A DNA stretch of 64,000 nt. It comes from Bacteriovoracaceae bacterium UBA4573. GTDB lineage: Bacteria > Bdellovibrionota > UBA1018 > UBA923. The stretch lies in assembly GCA_002387735.1 (NCBI GenBank), contig DGKJ01000029.1:1-64000 (forward strand). Direction: 5' to 3'. The notes below the pieces were generated by a model, which was not told the DNA's origin, did not search any database, and was given only the letters and a program-made list of their open reading frames with translations. Below, piece after piece: positions 52,786 through 62,320 of this stretch (position 1 is the stretch's first letter; every line of letters begins with the position of its first letter). Made by a program: the position numbers and the translations under genes.

Positions 52786-54632
52786 TACGCCGCGCCCTTA
52801 GACAGCGCGCTTGCGTCTGCAAGCAGTTCTCGACCCCGCGCAATCATTTCTGCTTTTTCTACCGACCCGCGGGCGATTTCGTCGAGTCGTTTGTTAATGT
52901 TACCGATCCAAGACTGCACCCGATGTGCGTTAGAGGTTTTCGCGTCTAGATACCCTGCAATCTCCAGAAGTTCCAACCGCAACAACCAATCTCGGGGATA
53001 TTTGCGATCAAGTTTTTCTACTACTCGGTCGAGTCTCACGCCCGTAGCTTCAGGAAGGTTTGCCAGGCTTGCTTTCTTTCTTAATACCGACTCCCGAAAT
53101 GCTCTAACTTCAGCGTACAAAACATTAAGCTCTGCGTTTTCCTTCGTAAGATTAGTTTTGGGTTTCGACGGACGCTGGGTATAACCTCCCATCGACGCAA
53201 CGTAGGACGAACGATCCGGTGCGTGACCGAATACGCTTTTAATCGTATTGCCTCGCACCCAGTCGTATTCGCCCCAAGCCGGCTCAAACAGTATGCGGTC
53301 GCCCCACTGCACTTTACAGTCAGTGAAGGTCTTCACGAAACCGCGAGCCCCTGGCTTTGGTACTCCGAGAATTTTTACTCCTGAAACAAAAGTAATTTCG
53401 GTTTTTCCCGTAGATAGTTTGCGTTCACTTTCGATAGGTCCAACCGGGCAACCAAACCCTTGAGGGTGCCGGGCGACGCCGTGGCCTTTAAGTTCTTTTT
53501 CACGAATAGCAAGTTGGCAGGGGCCTTCAAAACGCAAATAGGCTGGCGACCCATCGCGCGCGCAAAGGGTTTCTACTAATTTTCCGCCGATTTGCACGCC
53601 TGAATCAAGCTCTACTGTACACACGGCCCGCGAACGTTGAGCTTTCTGCAAACCTGTAATTCCACCCGTTTTAAAAGCCATAGTGCGAGCGAACTGCTCC
53701 AACACGACTCCCAGCGCCTCGAAATTAGGTGTTACGAACAACTGCGGTTGCGGTTTGGTAATATCGTAATGTTGCTGAATACAATTAAGGTCAAACGGAA
53801 GCTTTTTTACCGCTCGATCGAAACAATGAAAAGACTCCGAAAGCGAAGACAACAACCCCGCCCCATAAATTTTTGGATTTTTTAAATCACCTACTAAACC
53901 GTATTCAGTTGTCCACCAGGCCATGCGCGAAAGCTCGGCAGCTTCACTCGTGTGATCGATAAGTGAGAGAGCCTTTTGCAACTCACGCTCTGCCTTCGCA
54001 ATGTCGGCCGACGTCGAACTAGGATTTTCTTTAATATCCGAAAGTTCGCGAATGGCGTCGTACAAGTTGAGATCATGCTGTGCGATGATCGCCTTTCGGG
54101 ACACCTCGCCGTATTGTTTAAGGTATTTTGCGTAGCTTCGATCCGCAAGAATAGGAGCGTGGCCCGCGGCCTCGTGTACTATGTCCGGAGCTGGTGTATA
54201 GCCCAAGTGTTCGAGCGTGCGCATGTCACAGGCGATCGGCAACACACCAATCGAAAGAAACTCTAAAAACACGGCCGGCGGAATAAACCCAACCACGGGT
54301 ACCGCACGCCAACCAAAGCGTTTGAGTTTTGCATCCATTTCGCTAATCAACGGAATCCGCTCGATACAAATTCCTGTTTCCTCGAGCCCCTCTAGATATT
54401 TTTCATGGGCCTTTTTTGCAAAAAACCGTTGAGATACCCGCAAAATAAAACGCCAACTCGCATGATCAATGAAAGTGTAAAGAGACGGATCTTGGGCGGC
54501 CACAAACGCCGTAAGGTGAGTAGGAATCGCAATCGTCCGCACCGCTTTTTTGCGGGCGAGTACCCGGGTCTTTTTTTTCTTAACGAGCGAACGCTTTACA
54601 GGTTTCGACTTTGCTTTTTTTCGAGAACGCAT
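52785..54632 (-). CDS. Biopterin-type aromatic amino acid hydroxylase with C-terminal extension
   Basis: 615 residues. After a very basic N-terminal tail (1-35), residues 50 to about 330 are the catalytic domain of the phenylalanine/tryptophan hydroxylase family: iron ligands His 153 and His 158 in V-H-E-A-A-G-H-A-P and Glu 243 in W-W-T-T-E-Y-G. Sequences T-P-A-P-D and D-M-R-T-L-E-H are conserved. Family members convert Phe to Tyr using tetrahydropterin and O2. The last 285 residues are not part of the ordinary bacterial enzyme (about 270-300 residues) and I do not recognise them. The next gene is DUF423. Confidence 0.85.
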   Translation of the reverse strand: MRSRKKAKSKPVKRSLVKKKKTRVLARKKAVRTIAIPTHLTAFVAAQDPSLYTFIDHASWRFILRVSQRFFAKKAHEKYLEGLEETGICIERIPLISEMDAKLKRFGWRAVPVVGFIPPAVFLEFLSIGVLPIACDMRTLEHLGYTPAPDIVHEAAGHAPILADRSYAKYLKQYGEVSRKAIIAQHDLNLYDAIRELSDIKENPSSTSADIAKAERELQKALSLIDHTSEAAELSRMAWWTTEYGLVGDLKNPKIYGAGLLSSLSESFHCFDRAVKKLPFDLNCIQQHYDITKPQPQLFVTPNFEALGVVLEQFARTMAFKTGGITGLQKAQRSRAVCTVELDSGVQIGGKLVETLCARDGSPAYLRFEGPCQLAIREKELKGHGVARHPQGFGCPVGPIESERKLSTGKTEITFVSGVKILGVPKPGARGFVKTFTDCKVQWGDRILFEPAWGEYDWVRGNTIKSVFGHAPDRSSYVASMGGYTQRPSKPKTNLTKENAELNVLYAEVRAFRESVLRKKASLANLPEATGVRLDRVVEKLDRKYPRDWLLRLELLEIAGYLDAKTSNAHRVQSWIGNINKRLDEIARGSVEKAEMIARGRELLADASALSKGAA

Positions 54633-54682
54633 CGCCTACATTAAAACTGAGACTTTTCCGATTGGCAATCGCTCTCTCTAGC

Positions 54683-56305
54683 TCAAGACTTCACGACGCC
54701 ATTGCAACTTCGCTCGTAAGCTTCTTCCAACTTTTCGGAGAGCTTTTCTAAATCTAAAATCTCTTTTTCGTGCCCCGGAAGCACTGCGTAAGTGTCTTTA
54801 CCAGTGCGAGTAAAATAAAACCGAAGACACTCCGCGTCCGACAAATAATCTAATGCGTAACGCGGTCCGTAGGTCGCGGTGATCTGCGAAAAAAAACCTT
54901 TCACAGTAGGGTTCCCCCCGTTGGCTGGAAACTCTTTGAGAAAAAGAGCTAGAAAATCTCGTTTCACCTTAGGGTCTGCAGTATTCGGAGGCGTTTGAGG
55001 AACAACGGCGGCTACTCCACTCGAACTGCCGGGTTGCGCATAAGTGACTGGCCCCACGCTCGATGGAACAGTGGCTACGGTCCCGTTTCCTCCCGTAGGC
55101 GGCGTCGCTGTGATCTGCCACTGAGTACCGGAACCTGCCTTTAAGGTAAATTTCGAGTGCGTATGCAAAGGAATTGCAGATCTCGGCACCCAACTTTGGT
55201 GGCCCTCTTTTGGGTGATCGATCAGAATTTGCGGCGCTCCGCTTCTCTTCAACAGCGGCAACTGCCCCGACAAGATAGGTCCCCCAACCGGCGGAGGCGA
55301 CATCGCGAAAACCAAGGCACTCTTTGGCAAACGCATTCCGCGAGAATCAACTCCTTCGTAGGAGTTCCCCGCACGCAGGATCAAATCGCGTCCGGCGTTT
55401 TCGGTTCCGAGTAGTTCGAGATCCTTCGAACCGCTCGGGTAAGGAATTGCCGCAGCCGCCTGAGGTTTCCAACTGTGATAATCAAACCGCACCACAAACG
55501 AGTGCCAATACCCGTTCCATCGCAGTGGGGTTGACGGCCGCACCAAAACCCAGGCCGAACTACTGCCACCCACGACCGACACTACGTCACTCGGTACGCC
55601 CGCATCGATAGCGTGATTGGGAAGCGGCGAAAACGTTAGCCGTGTGTTTGGTAACAATACCTCGAACTCTACTTTTCCGGATCGATTCACATCACCAAAC
55701 GTTTCAACTTTTATGAGATAAAGTTTGTCGGTCACGGCCACGAACTGGGAATCCGAGACCATGTGAATATCAAGAATCTGGCCATAAATGCTGGGGTCCA
55801 CTACGGAAGCATTGCCCAAAGCCGGCACCGAGTTCGGTACTAGTTTACGCCGATCGAGCAACACCAAGCGATTTTGATCCGTAACTGCCACGACGGTACC
55901 TAGATCCCACTCCGCAATCGAATAAACAGGGGTCGCCATTGGTTGGATAGGTGCGAGTGAATTTTGGGCCTGCGCAGTGTAAAGACGGTAAGAATCATTG
56001 ATCCACCAGGTTTGGGGATTCAACGAATTCAAATTGGTGGAAAGAGATTTGCGAATCCAATCTCCTGGTACCAGGTGGCGCACAACATGGCGGTAAACTG
56101 AAGGATTAGGGAACGACTGTTGATCAAATTCCAAAAGGTCGGCGGTCAAGAGTCCCGCGACTGCCCCGCTGGGCCCTGAGGCCGGGGCGACTATTTGAGC
56201 GAAAGTGCCATTGGCCAACGCAGCCCAACTGCAAAATGGATAGACCGCGAACACCAAGCCGACAATTAAAGTTAGACTTTTTCTAAAAATAAAAACAAAG
56301 CTCAT
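54683..56305 (-). CDS. Exported protein of unknown function coupled to a radical SAM gene
   Basis: 540 residues. A signal peptide ends near C-S-W-A-A (about residue 29). A beta-rich, propeller-like middle (V-V-A-V-T-D-Q-N-R-L-V-L-L-D and F-V-A-V-T-D-K-L-Y-L-I-K) is followed by a Pro/Ser/Gly-rich linker and a helical C-terminus with two Cys (A-E-C-L-R and S-C-N-G). An F-G-D-V-N-R-S-G-K segment resembles a calcium or dockerin-type loop. The start overlaps the radical SAM stop (ATGA). It is a candidate substrate or partner, which is inference. Confidence 0.6.
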   Translation of the reverse strand: MSFVFIFRKSLTLIVGLVFAVYPFCSWAALANGTFAQIVAPASGPSGAVAGLLTADLLEFDQQSFPNPSVYRHVVRHLVPGDWIRKSLSTNLNSLNPQTWWINDSYRLYTAQAQNSLAPIQPMATPVYSIAEWDLGTVVAVTDQNRLVLLDRRKLVPNSVPALGNASVVDPSIYGQILDIHMVSDSQFVAVTDKLYLIKVETFGDVNRSGKVEFEVLLPNTRLTFSPLPNHAIDAGVPSDVVSVVGGSSSAWVLVRPSTPLRWNGYWHSFVVRFDYHSWKPQAAAAIPYPSGSKDLELLGTENAGRDLILRAGNSYEGVDSRGMRLPKSALVFAMSPPPVGGPILSGQLPLLKRSGAPQILIDHPKEGHQSWVPRSAIPLHTHSKFTLKAGSGTQWQITATPPTGGNGTVATVPSSVGPVTYAQPGSSSGVAAVVPQTPPNTADPKVKRDFLALFLKEFPANGGNPTVKGFFSQITATYGPRYALDYLSDAECLRFYFTRTGKDTYAVLPGHEKEILDLEKLSEKLEEAYERSCNGVVKS

Positions 56306-58269
56306 TTTACTCCCCTTACCCCAAAATTCTCGGTCTCCCCGCTTAAACTTGTATCTTCGTTGCGTAATGCGTTTCGTACTAAGTTTCTCGCGACACTAGG
56401 CCTTGGCACCATTTCTATGCCTTCATCGCCAAACCAACCGCGCACATCTTCTCGTAATCCGAGTCCATGCATGTAATTGTAAAGCGCTCGTCGCAGAGCT
56501 CGCCCCAACACGTCGTGATCCACTCCGGTCGGATCCACAAACTCTAGGTCGTTTTCCGCGAAGCCTTCAAATTTTTTGGGCAGAACTTTAATGCCAAAAC
56601 GCTCAGGATTTCGACCAATCGGACTATGCACAGTGGCCGAGAATCGGTGCCAATAAGCAGATTTTAAACAGTCGTTTTCGAAAAGTTGTCGCACTAGTTC
56701 CAAACTATCGACCGTGTCCTGAAGGGTTTGAGATGGAAACCCGTACATCAGATACGCGTGAACCAATATACCAGCGTTGGCAAAGTTTTTGGTCACTCTC
56801 GCGACCTGTTCGACGGTCACGCCCTTATCCATGAGTTTCAATAGCCGATTGGTTGCCACCTCGAGGCCCCCAGTCACCGCGATACAACCGGCATCACTCA
56901 TGAGTTGCGCCAGTTCAGACGTAAAACTTTTCTCGAATCTAAGATTTCCCCACCAACTCGCCACCAAGTCTCGTTTTAGTATTTCTTCGGAAATAGCTCG
57001 CAGAGCGGCGGGAGGAGCAGCCTCGTCTACAAAGTGAAAACCACTCACGCCGGTCTCTCGCACCAAAGCCTGCATGTGATCTACAACCATACCGCTCGGA
57101 GTGTTTTGATATCGCCCAATATAGTCGAGACTCGTGTCGCAAAACGTGCACTTTTTCCAGTAACAACCGTGGGCGATCGTCAATTTGTTCCACCGCGCGT
57201 CGGACCAAATCCGGTGCATGGGATTGAGCATTTCGATGACCGAAATATACTGCGCAAGATTTAAACCCTCGTAAGATGGGGCACCGAGCTCAGCCATGGG
57301 AATGTCGTCTTCCTGGGCGTCATTGCACCACTGAACACTAGTTCCATTCCCCACCAAAGTTCTTAGAAGTTTTGATTGCGGGCGCTTGCCGTGCAGAAAC
57401 TCCAAAATGTTCAGAAGTGGTCGCGCTCCATCGTCAAACACCAAAAAATCAAAATAATTGAAAACCCGTGTTTCACTGCAACGTCGTAGTTCGGTATTCA
57501 CGTAACCACCGCCAAGAGCCAACTTAATGTTCGGCTGCTTGAGTTTTACCTGACGCGCTACTCGAAACGCGCCATACACGTTTCCCGGAAACGGTGCACT
57601 CAAGCAAATGAGCTCCGGTTCTAGTTCCGCTACGACTTCCGCGGAGAGTTCATCGAGCATTTCGTCAACCAACGTAGGAGCCTCGGATTCTAATGCTTCG
57701 TTCAGAGCGGCAAAACTTGTCTGACTGGCCGCCAGTTTCTCACCGTATCGCGCGAGACTAAACCGAGAGTCTATTCCCTGCGCAATTACGTCCGCCAGAT
57801 CGTCCAAAAAAAGTGAACCCAGGTACTTTGCCTGATCTTGAACCCCCATTTCACCAAACATCTTTAACAGGTGGTGTCCTACAGCAGAGTCCTGAAGCGG
57901 AAGAAACCGAGGCCCCTCCGGCACCAAAGTGCGTCCAGCAAGACGCGTAGCAAGTGAAGGGTTTTTTCCTTGAAGAAACGCGACCACCGAATCGACAACC
58001 CGAACATAGTCGTCGGCCGCTTCTAAGAAAAACTGCACACTCTCTGATTCGATGGCTGACGATTCGAAATCTCTCTTTAAGCGTTCGCGAACTCGCTTTA
58101 ATCCACTGGCCGAAAAAATCCTGCAGGCTAATTCAATTGAAAGATCTCTCTGGTAGGGCTGAACATTCAGTTCGCCGGCGCGGTTTTTTAGAAAACCATA
58201 AAGCGCGGCGCTCGCCGGATACGGCGTATTCAATTGCGTCATCGGTGGTGTAAGAAGAAGGACTCGCAC
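56302..58269 (-). CDS. B12-binding-domain radical SAM protein with CX4CX2C motif
   Basis: 655 residues. Residues 1 to about 300 are a cobalamin-binding-like N-terminal domain with a large insertion (L-I-C-L-S-A-P-F-P-G-N, then A-L-G-G-G-Y-V-N). The radical SAM domain has G-C-Y-W-K-K-C-T-F-C (Cys 369, 374, 377), thus four residues in the first gap instead of three. G-G-L-E-V and A-Y-L-M-Y-G-F-P are typical later strands. The C-terminus is basic. Such proteins carry out methylation or ring rearrangements on peptides, lipids or cofactors. The substrate here is unknown. It is coupled to the exported protein downstream. Confidence 0.8.
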   Translation of the reverse strand: MRVLLLTPPMTQLNTPYPASAALYGFLKNRAGELNVQPYQRDLSIELACRIFSASGLKRVRERLKRDFESSAIESESVQFFLEAADDYVRVVDSVVAFLQGKNPSLATRLAGRTLVPEGPRFLPLQDSAVGHHLLKMFGEMGVQDQAKYLGSLFLDDLADVIAQGIDSRFSLARYGEKLAASQTSFAALNEALESEAPTLVDEMLDELSAEVVAELEPELICLSAPFPGNVYGAFRVARQVKLKQPNIKLALGGGYVNTELRRCSETRVFNYFDFLVFDDGARPLLNILEFLHGKRPQSKLLRTLVGNGTSVQWCNDAQEDDIPMAELGAPSYEGLNLAQYISVIEMLNPMHRIWSDARWNKLTIAHGCYWKKCTFCDTSLDYIGRYQNTPSGMVVDHMQALVRETGVSGFHFVDEAAPPAALRAISEEILKRDLVASWWGNLRFEKSFTSELAQLMSDAGCIAVTGGLEVATNRLLKLMDKGVTVEQVARVTKNFANAGILVHAYLMYGFPSQTLQDTVDSLELVRQLFENDCLKSAYWHRFSATVHSPIGRNPERFGIKVLPKKFEGFAENDLEFVDPTGVDHDVLGRALRRALYNYMHGLGLREDVRGWFGDEGIEMVPRPSVARNLVRNALRNEDTSLSGETENFGVRGVK

Positions 58270-58402
58270 GACTACCCCTTAAAGACTTTTTCAGAAATAA
58301 TGCATAGCATTAACACACTTAAAAAGTCAACTTAACCAAAGATATCGTAATCTTAGGGACTTGCCTCTCGTGTCGTGTTAGGCGGACGCCAGGGGGTGTT
58401 CT

Positions 58403-59842
58403 ATGAAAATTCTAAAATTCTTCTGGCCCGTGCTTGTTTTGGCCATGATTCCCGTTTCCAGTCACTCAGCGACAAAGGTTAACGATCTTTTGATCGCGAT
58501 GTACATGGAGCCCCACTCCCCGGGTGGACTGCACTTCGTCACATTTGAAACTCTTGGGGAAAACCCCACACCCGTGCCGTTTAAGGATTTACCAACCATC
58601 GATTCTTCGAAGCTCGTCATGAAGACCCACTCTCTTTCGCTTTCTTATTTGAGTTACCCCTTTGCTCACACACCCACACTGCCGCTGGTTGCGGGTTCAC
58701 TACGGCTTGAAAACCGAACCGTGGGCGTACCCGATTTAGTTCCTTCAGACCGCGGCTCTCGCCCGCTTGTGCTTGGCCAGGTAACCGAGAGCCTCGCACT
58801 AGATGTTCCAATCGGTGGAACCAATCACCTGATTTCCGTTTCGGAAGTTCGTTATGAGTCGGGAATCGCTCTTTTAGGCGACACCCTAGAGGCGCGCGGT
58901 CGTTTTCGGGACGCAGTTCTTCACGAAGCTCGAACCGATCTAAGAGAAAGTTTAAAACGCAACCGAGGTCACGAACCAGTCAATCGAGCCGCCCTCAACC
59001 GCATGTTTCCAGGACTCGAGGTTAGCGCAAAATCCTTGATGGCCAGTTTACGGGCTTTTTTAATCGCCGAAGATGCATCGGAAGTCGACGCCACTCTAAA
59101 GAGATTGGAAGAGTTTTTTTATCGGCTTGCGGCCCAATCTCCGACACTCGTTGAAACGTCAGAGCGTGATTTCCTGGCCGGCCAGAAAATCCCCTCAACC
59201 TTGCCGAGATCTGTACCGAACCCAGAAACCGCGACCGTAAGGCTCACGCGATTGTCTGAATTTTTTTTCGAGTCTGCTCAATCGTCGCACTTAGCACGGG
59301 AGCGCGGCGAAATCGAAAATGCTAAAATTGCGGCCACTAACGCATTTCGAGTGTTACTCGAAATGCACGTTGTGATCGGAAAAAATCTCGGTTCTCCGGG
59401 CACCAAGCGAACTCTCCATGCCCTGGGCGATGTTGGCATCATGATCGCATCAATGATTGCGTCGTGGAACACCGACGGCGGGGCCCATGCCGGTCTCTTG
59501 GCGCTGAGTTTCGCCGCAATGGCCGATTTATTTAGAACGACTTGGGTGCGCGACAACGTACTTCGCTCACCAAGATTTTTATTTCCCGGCATTCGCGGAA
59601 GCGTCGAACGCAATTCCGCAAGGGACCTGCTCAGTCAAGGACGTTTCGAAAACCTACTGCAGGTAGGGCTCCGGAGCCCTGTAATAATAAACCCCCAGTT
59701 TCAGGATTGGCATCGAGCTGCTTCTGAACTCGCAGAAAACGGCAAACTCGTAAGTGCGCGAGAGATGCTCGACGTTCTAAAACTTGCGTCCAAACTCGAG
59801 GCCGACGCATTGGTTTCTTGCGCGACGCTACTTGAGAACTAA
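58403..59842 (+). CDS. Exported protein of unknown function
   Basis: 479 residues. A signal peptide ends near S-S-H-S-A (about residue 23). The first half is mixed and the second half mainly helical (S-L-M-A-S-L-R-A-F-L, A-A-T-N-A-F-R-V-L-L-E-M-H). It has no Cys pairs apart from a single Cys near the end and no metal motif. I recognise no family. The start follows GGGGG. It is divergent from the radical SAM gene, with a 133-base gap. Confidence 0.6.
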   Translation: MKILKFFWPVLVLAMIPVSSHSATKVNDLLIAMYMEPHSPGGLHFVTFETLGENPTPVPFKDLPTIDSSKLVMKTHSLSLSYLSYPFAHTPTLPLVAGSLRLENRTVGVPDLVPSDRGSRPLVLGQVTESLALDVPIGGTNHLISVSEVRYESGIALLGDTLEARGRFRDAVLHEARTDLRESLKRNRGHEPVNRAALNRMFPGLEVSAKSLMASLRAFLIAEDASEVDATLKRLEEFFYRLAAQSPTLVETSERDFLAGQKIPSTLPRSVPNPETATVRLTRLSEFFFESAQSSHLARERGEIENAKIAATNAFRVLLEMHVVIGKNLGSPGTKRTLHALGDVGIMIASMIASWNTDGGAHAGLLALSFAAMADLFRTTWVRDNVLRSPRFLFPGIRGSVERNSARDLLSQGRFENLLQVGLRSPVIINPQFQDWHRAASELAENGKLVSAREMLDVLKLASKLEADALVSCATLLEN

Positions 59843-60161
59843 AAGCGCACGCAGACTCACCTCTGCCGGGTGATCGCAAATGACATTGGAGTTCCCTTTG
59901 ATGGACTGCCGAACTCGTCGGACAAACCGATTATTCTCGATAGTTTATCGTCCTTAACACTTCCCTTTTGGCCTTTGTAGCGAAGCATGATAATATTGAA
60001 GACGTACTGCGTCACACGTCTGTGAGGTGGTACCCCGTTTAAAGGAATAGTCCTCGAACGGGTGTTAATGTCCACTATCAGACCCGCCCAAGACGTCTTC
60101 CCAATGGTCCAGACCTCTTGTCCGGATTTCGATAGTTCTGGTTCTAGAAAGAGGAGACCTC
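59843..60161. other. Intergenic region and probable long 5' leader of the RRM gene, 319 bases
   Basis: No convincing gene. It contains a hairpin-forming pair AGACGT (60000-60005)/ACGTCT (60016-60021), a perfect 10-base palindrome AAGACGTCTT (60090-60099), and a strong AGAGGAG ribosome-binding site just before the RRM start. A 72-codon minus-strand open frame is present but has no support. The leader could carry post-transcriptional control of the RRM gene. Confidence 0.45.
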
Positions 60162-60542
60162 ATGGGTAAGAAACTATTTGTCGGCAACCTTCCATTTTCG
60201 GCAACTGACGAGTCGCTTGCGCAAATTTTCGCACAAGTCGGCACCGTTGAGTCCGCGAAGGTGATCACTGACAAAATGTCCGGGCGCAGTAAAGGCTTTG
60301 GATTCGTAGAAATGGCCGACGATGCGCAAGCAGCCGATGCCGTTGCGCGCTTCAATGGCATTGAACTCGAAGGCCGACCACTCACAGTAGCTGAAGCTAA
60401 ACCGCAGGAGCCCCGCCAAGATCGTGGCGGCCGCGGTGGTTTTGGCGGTGGCGGTGGTCGCGGTGGTTACGGCGGCGGTGGCGGCCGTGGCGGCGATCGC
60501 GGTGGTTACGGCGGCGGCGGCGGTGGCCGCGGTCGATACTAA
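60162..60542 (+). CDS. RRM RNA-binding protein with RGG tail
   Basis: 126 residues. One RRM with RNP2 L-F-V-G-N-L (5-10) and RNP1 K-G-F-G-F-V-E-M (about 44-51), and a C-terminal Gly/Arg tail (residues 88-126) with repeated R-G-G-Y/F. This is the bacterial Rbp type, often cold-induced, that binds single-stranded RNA. The long leader upstream is consistent with post-transcriptional control. A bidirectional terminator follows. Confidence 0.92.
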   Translation: MGKKLFVGNLPFSATDESLAQIFAQVGTVESAKVITDKMSGRSKGFGFVEMADDAQAADAVARFNGIELEGRPLTVAEAKPQEPRQDRGGRGGFGGGGGRGGYGGGGGRGGDRGGYGGGGGGRGRY

Positions 60543-60567
60543 CCTCGGCTATAGAATATAGCTTCGA

Positions 60568-60603
60568 AAAACCCGGGTGGCGAAAGCTCCCCGGGTTTTT
60601 TTA
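60568..60603. terminator. Bidirectional intrinsic terminator
   Basis: AAAAACCCGGG (60568-60578) pairs with CCCGGGTTTTT (60590-60600) around an 11-base loop. A T run follows on both strands, so it can end the RRM gene (plus) and the metallophosphatase gene (minus), whose stop codon it touches. Confidence 0.85.
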
Positions 60604-62250
60604 TTTTCGAAAATTACTGAGCACCCCAGCACACGAGTCTTCACTCAATCGCAGGCGAGCGAGGCCCGGTAGGAGAACTTCAGTGTTTACTGGAGCATCG
60701 TTGAGAGTCCATTCGGCTCGCTGATAAATGCCGTCAATTTCCGGAATTTTATAGCCATTCATGCCGGTGTAATGATCCGTCACCACCAAGTAAAATCCAT
60801 TTGGATCCACCACACGTACAGTGCCATTGAGGTCGGTGATCAAGAAACGACGATCCCGTTCGACTACGTTAGAAGACAACACTGGATTGGGAAATGGACG
60901 GGAAGATTGCGCGCCGTAGTCGCGCATGGCCGCTACCAATTCAAGAAAGTCCGCGCCTTTTAAAAGGCGTGCGCCTAAGCGGCCCCGAAAGTGCACCACG
61001 CTCTTTAAATTCCCGACCGTGACCGGACCTTCGAAAAGCGCGTCGATTTTTGAACCCCATCCGTAGGACAAATAATTGTAAAGCCCTACAACGTCCGAGA
61101 TTTTTCGGCCCACCTCTTTTTCGGAGTAAAACTTTAGCGCCCAATTCCTTAGAGTATCGGCCAAAACCCGCCCGACTCGCATTCGACGGTGCTCTTCGCG
61201 ATTTAGAACGAACCCACGATCTTCCCAAAGCGGCGGAGCCAGAATCTCGACATTTTCGGCGTTGACGCTGTCTACAATCGCGTTGGCTTCTTTATAAAGT
61301 TCGGTAAACGCTTCGGGCAAAAGGGGCTCCGTTGGCTGCTGCAACCACTGATCACTGCTGCGACGGTCCCAATGATGAACCAGTGATACTTTGCCGTTGT
61401 CGTCCAGCTGAATCTCGGAAAAAGCTAGGTCCGACCCCGCCTCTACCACGCGCGTACCATGAAGTTCAGAATCAATTACCTGGTGCATATGGCCGCTAGC
61501 TACGAGCGGCACCAGCAACTTTTGTACGCGATCGTCACTGCGTTTCCAGTTTAAATACTCTTCGACGATCGGAGTCAGACGTGCTGCCCCATCGTGAATC
61601 AAAAAAACTACGCTTTCGACTCCGTCGTTGGCAGCCAATACGCTCTGTTCTTTCATCGTATCCAAGTATTTTCGTGGAGCCTCAGTTTTGAAAATACGAG
61701 CGCCCGTTTGGCTATAAGCAGTTTCCTGAAAAAAAGTCTCAAGTGAAATACCTACGACCCGTACCCGTTTTCCCCCAAGTCGGTGTTCTTGGTACGGAGC
61801 AAAGATTCTACGGTACTTCTTCTCCGGGAACAAATTGGCCGTCAGCACACTTTGTCCCGTGCGATTCAAATAACGCCGGTGCTGCTTCAAAAAAACTTGA
61901 TGGGGTTTTCCGACGTGATTGAAATCAAACCCCTCGTGGTTGCCAAGCGCCAGAGCCGTTGGGTATTCGTTGGCTAAAGTCTCTACCAATCGATAGTCGA
62001 GTTCGCCGTGGTCACGCTCTGCGTACAATCCGGTTCCAGCAATGTCGCCATTCACTAGTACCAAGACGTCACCATTGGCAGCTCGCTGGCGAAATTCCCT
62101 AACCCGAGCCGATAGGCCTTTTAAAAATGGTTCGAATTGGTCGTAGGCGCTATGAGTGTCCGAAATGAGAAAAATTCGACTTTCACCAGCCTGGGCCGAA
62201 GCGACTGTGGCCAACAGAATCTGTACCAAAACCAAAAGCGCCAGTTTCAT
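60601..62250 (-). CDS. Secreted metallophosphatase, 5'-nucleotidase type
   Basis: 549 residues from the ATG at 62250 (M-K-L-A-L-L), whose signal peptide ends near V-A-S-A-Q-A. Longer frames would put the leader inside the protein. Metal-site motifs: I-S-D-T-H, N-G-D-I, G-N-H-E, H-D-G and G-H-M-H. The C-terminal 220 residues resemble the 5'-nucleotidase C-domain. UshA-like enzymes cleave extracellular nucleotides or sugar nucleotides, useful for scavenging. The exact substrate is not determined. Confidence 0.82.
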   Translation of the reverse strand: MKLALLVLVQILLATVASAQAGESRIFLISDTHSAYDQFEPFLKGLSARVREFRQRAANGDVLVLVNGDIAGTGLYAERDHGELDYRLVETLANEYPTALALGNHEGFDFNHVGKPHQVFLKQHRRYLNRTGQSVLTANLFPEKKYRRIFAPYQEHRLGGKRVRVVGISLETFFQETAYSQTGARIFKTEAPRKYLDTMKEQSVLAANDGVESVVFLIHDGAARLTPIVEEYLNWKRSDDRVQKLLVPLVASGHMHQVIDSELHGTRVVEAGSDLAFSEIQLDDNGKVSLVHHWDRRSSDQWLQQPTEPLLPEAFTELYKEANAIVDSVNAENVEILAPPLWEDRGFVLNREEHRRMRVGRVLADTLRNWALKFYSEKEVGRKISDVVGLYNYLSYGWGSKIDALFEGPVTVGNLKSVVHFRGRLGARLLKGADFLELVAAMRDYGAQSSRPFPNPVLSSNVVERDRRFLITDLNGTVRVVDPNGFYLVVTDHYTGMNGYKIPEIDGIYQRAEWTLNDAPVNTEVLLPGLARLRLSEDSCAGVLSNFRK

Positions 62251-62320
62251 TACTATTATTCCCTTCGAAGTTGATGGGGACGACCTACCGAAGTTCAAAG
62301 ATTTTTGATACACCTTCTTT

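Noticed and set aside
59857..60075. 72-codon minus-strand open frame in the leader of the RRM gene
   Set aside because: No ribosome-binding site, no hydrophobic or domain pattern, and it overlaps probable leader structures.
60420..60540. GGC/GGT-rich repeat, candidate DNA repeat element
   Set aside because: It is fully explained as codons of the Gly/Arg-rich tail of the RRM protein.
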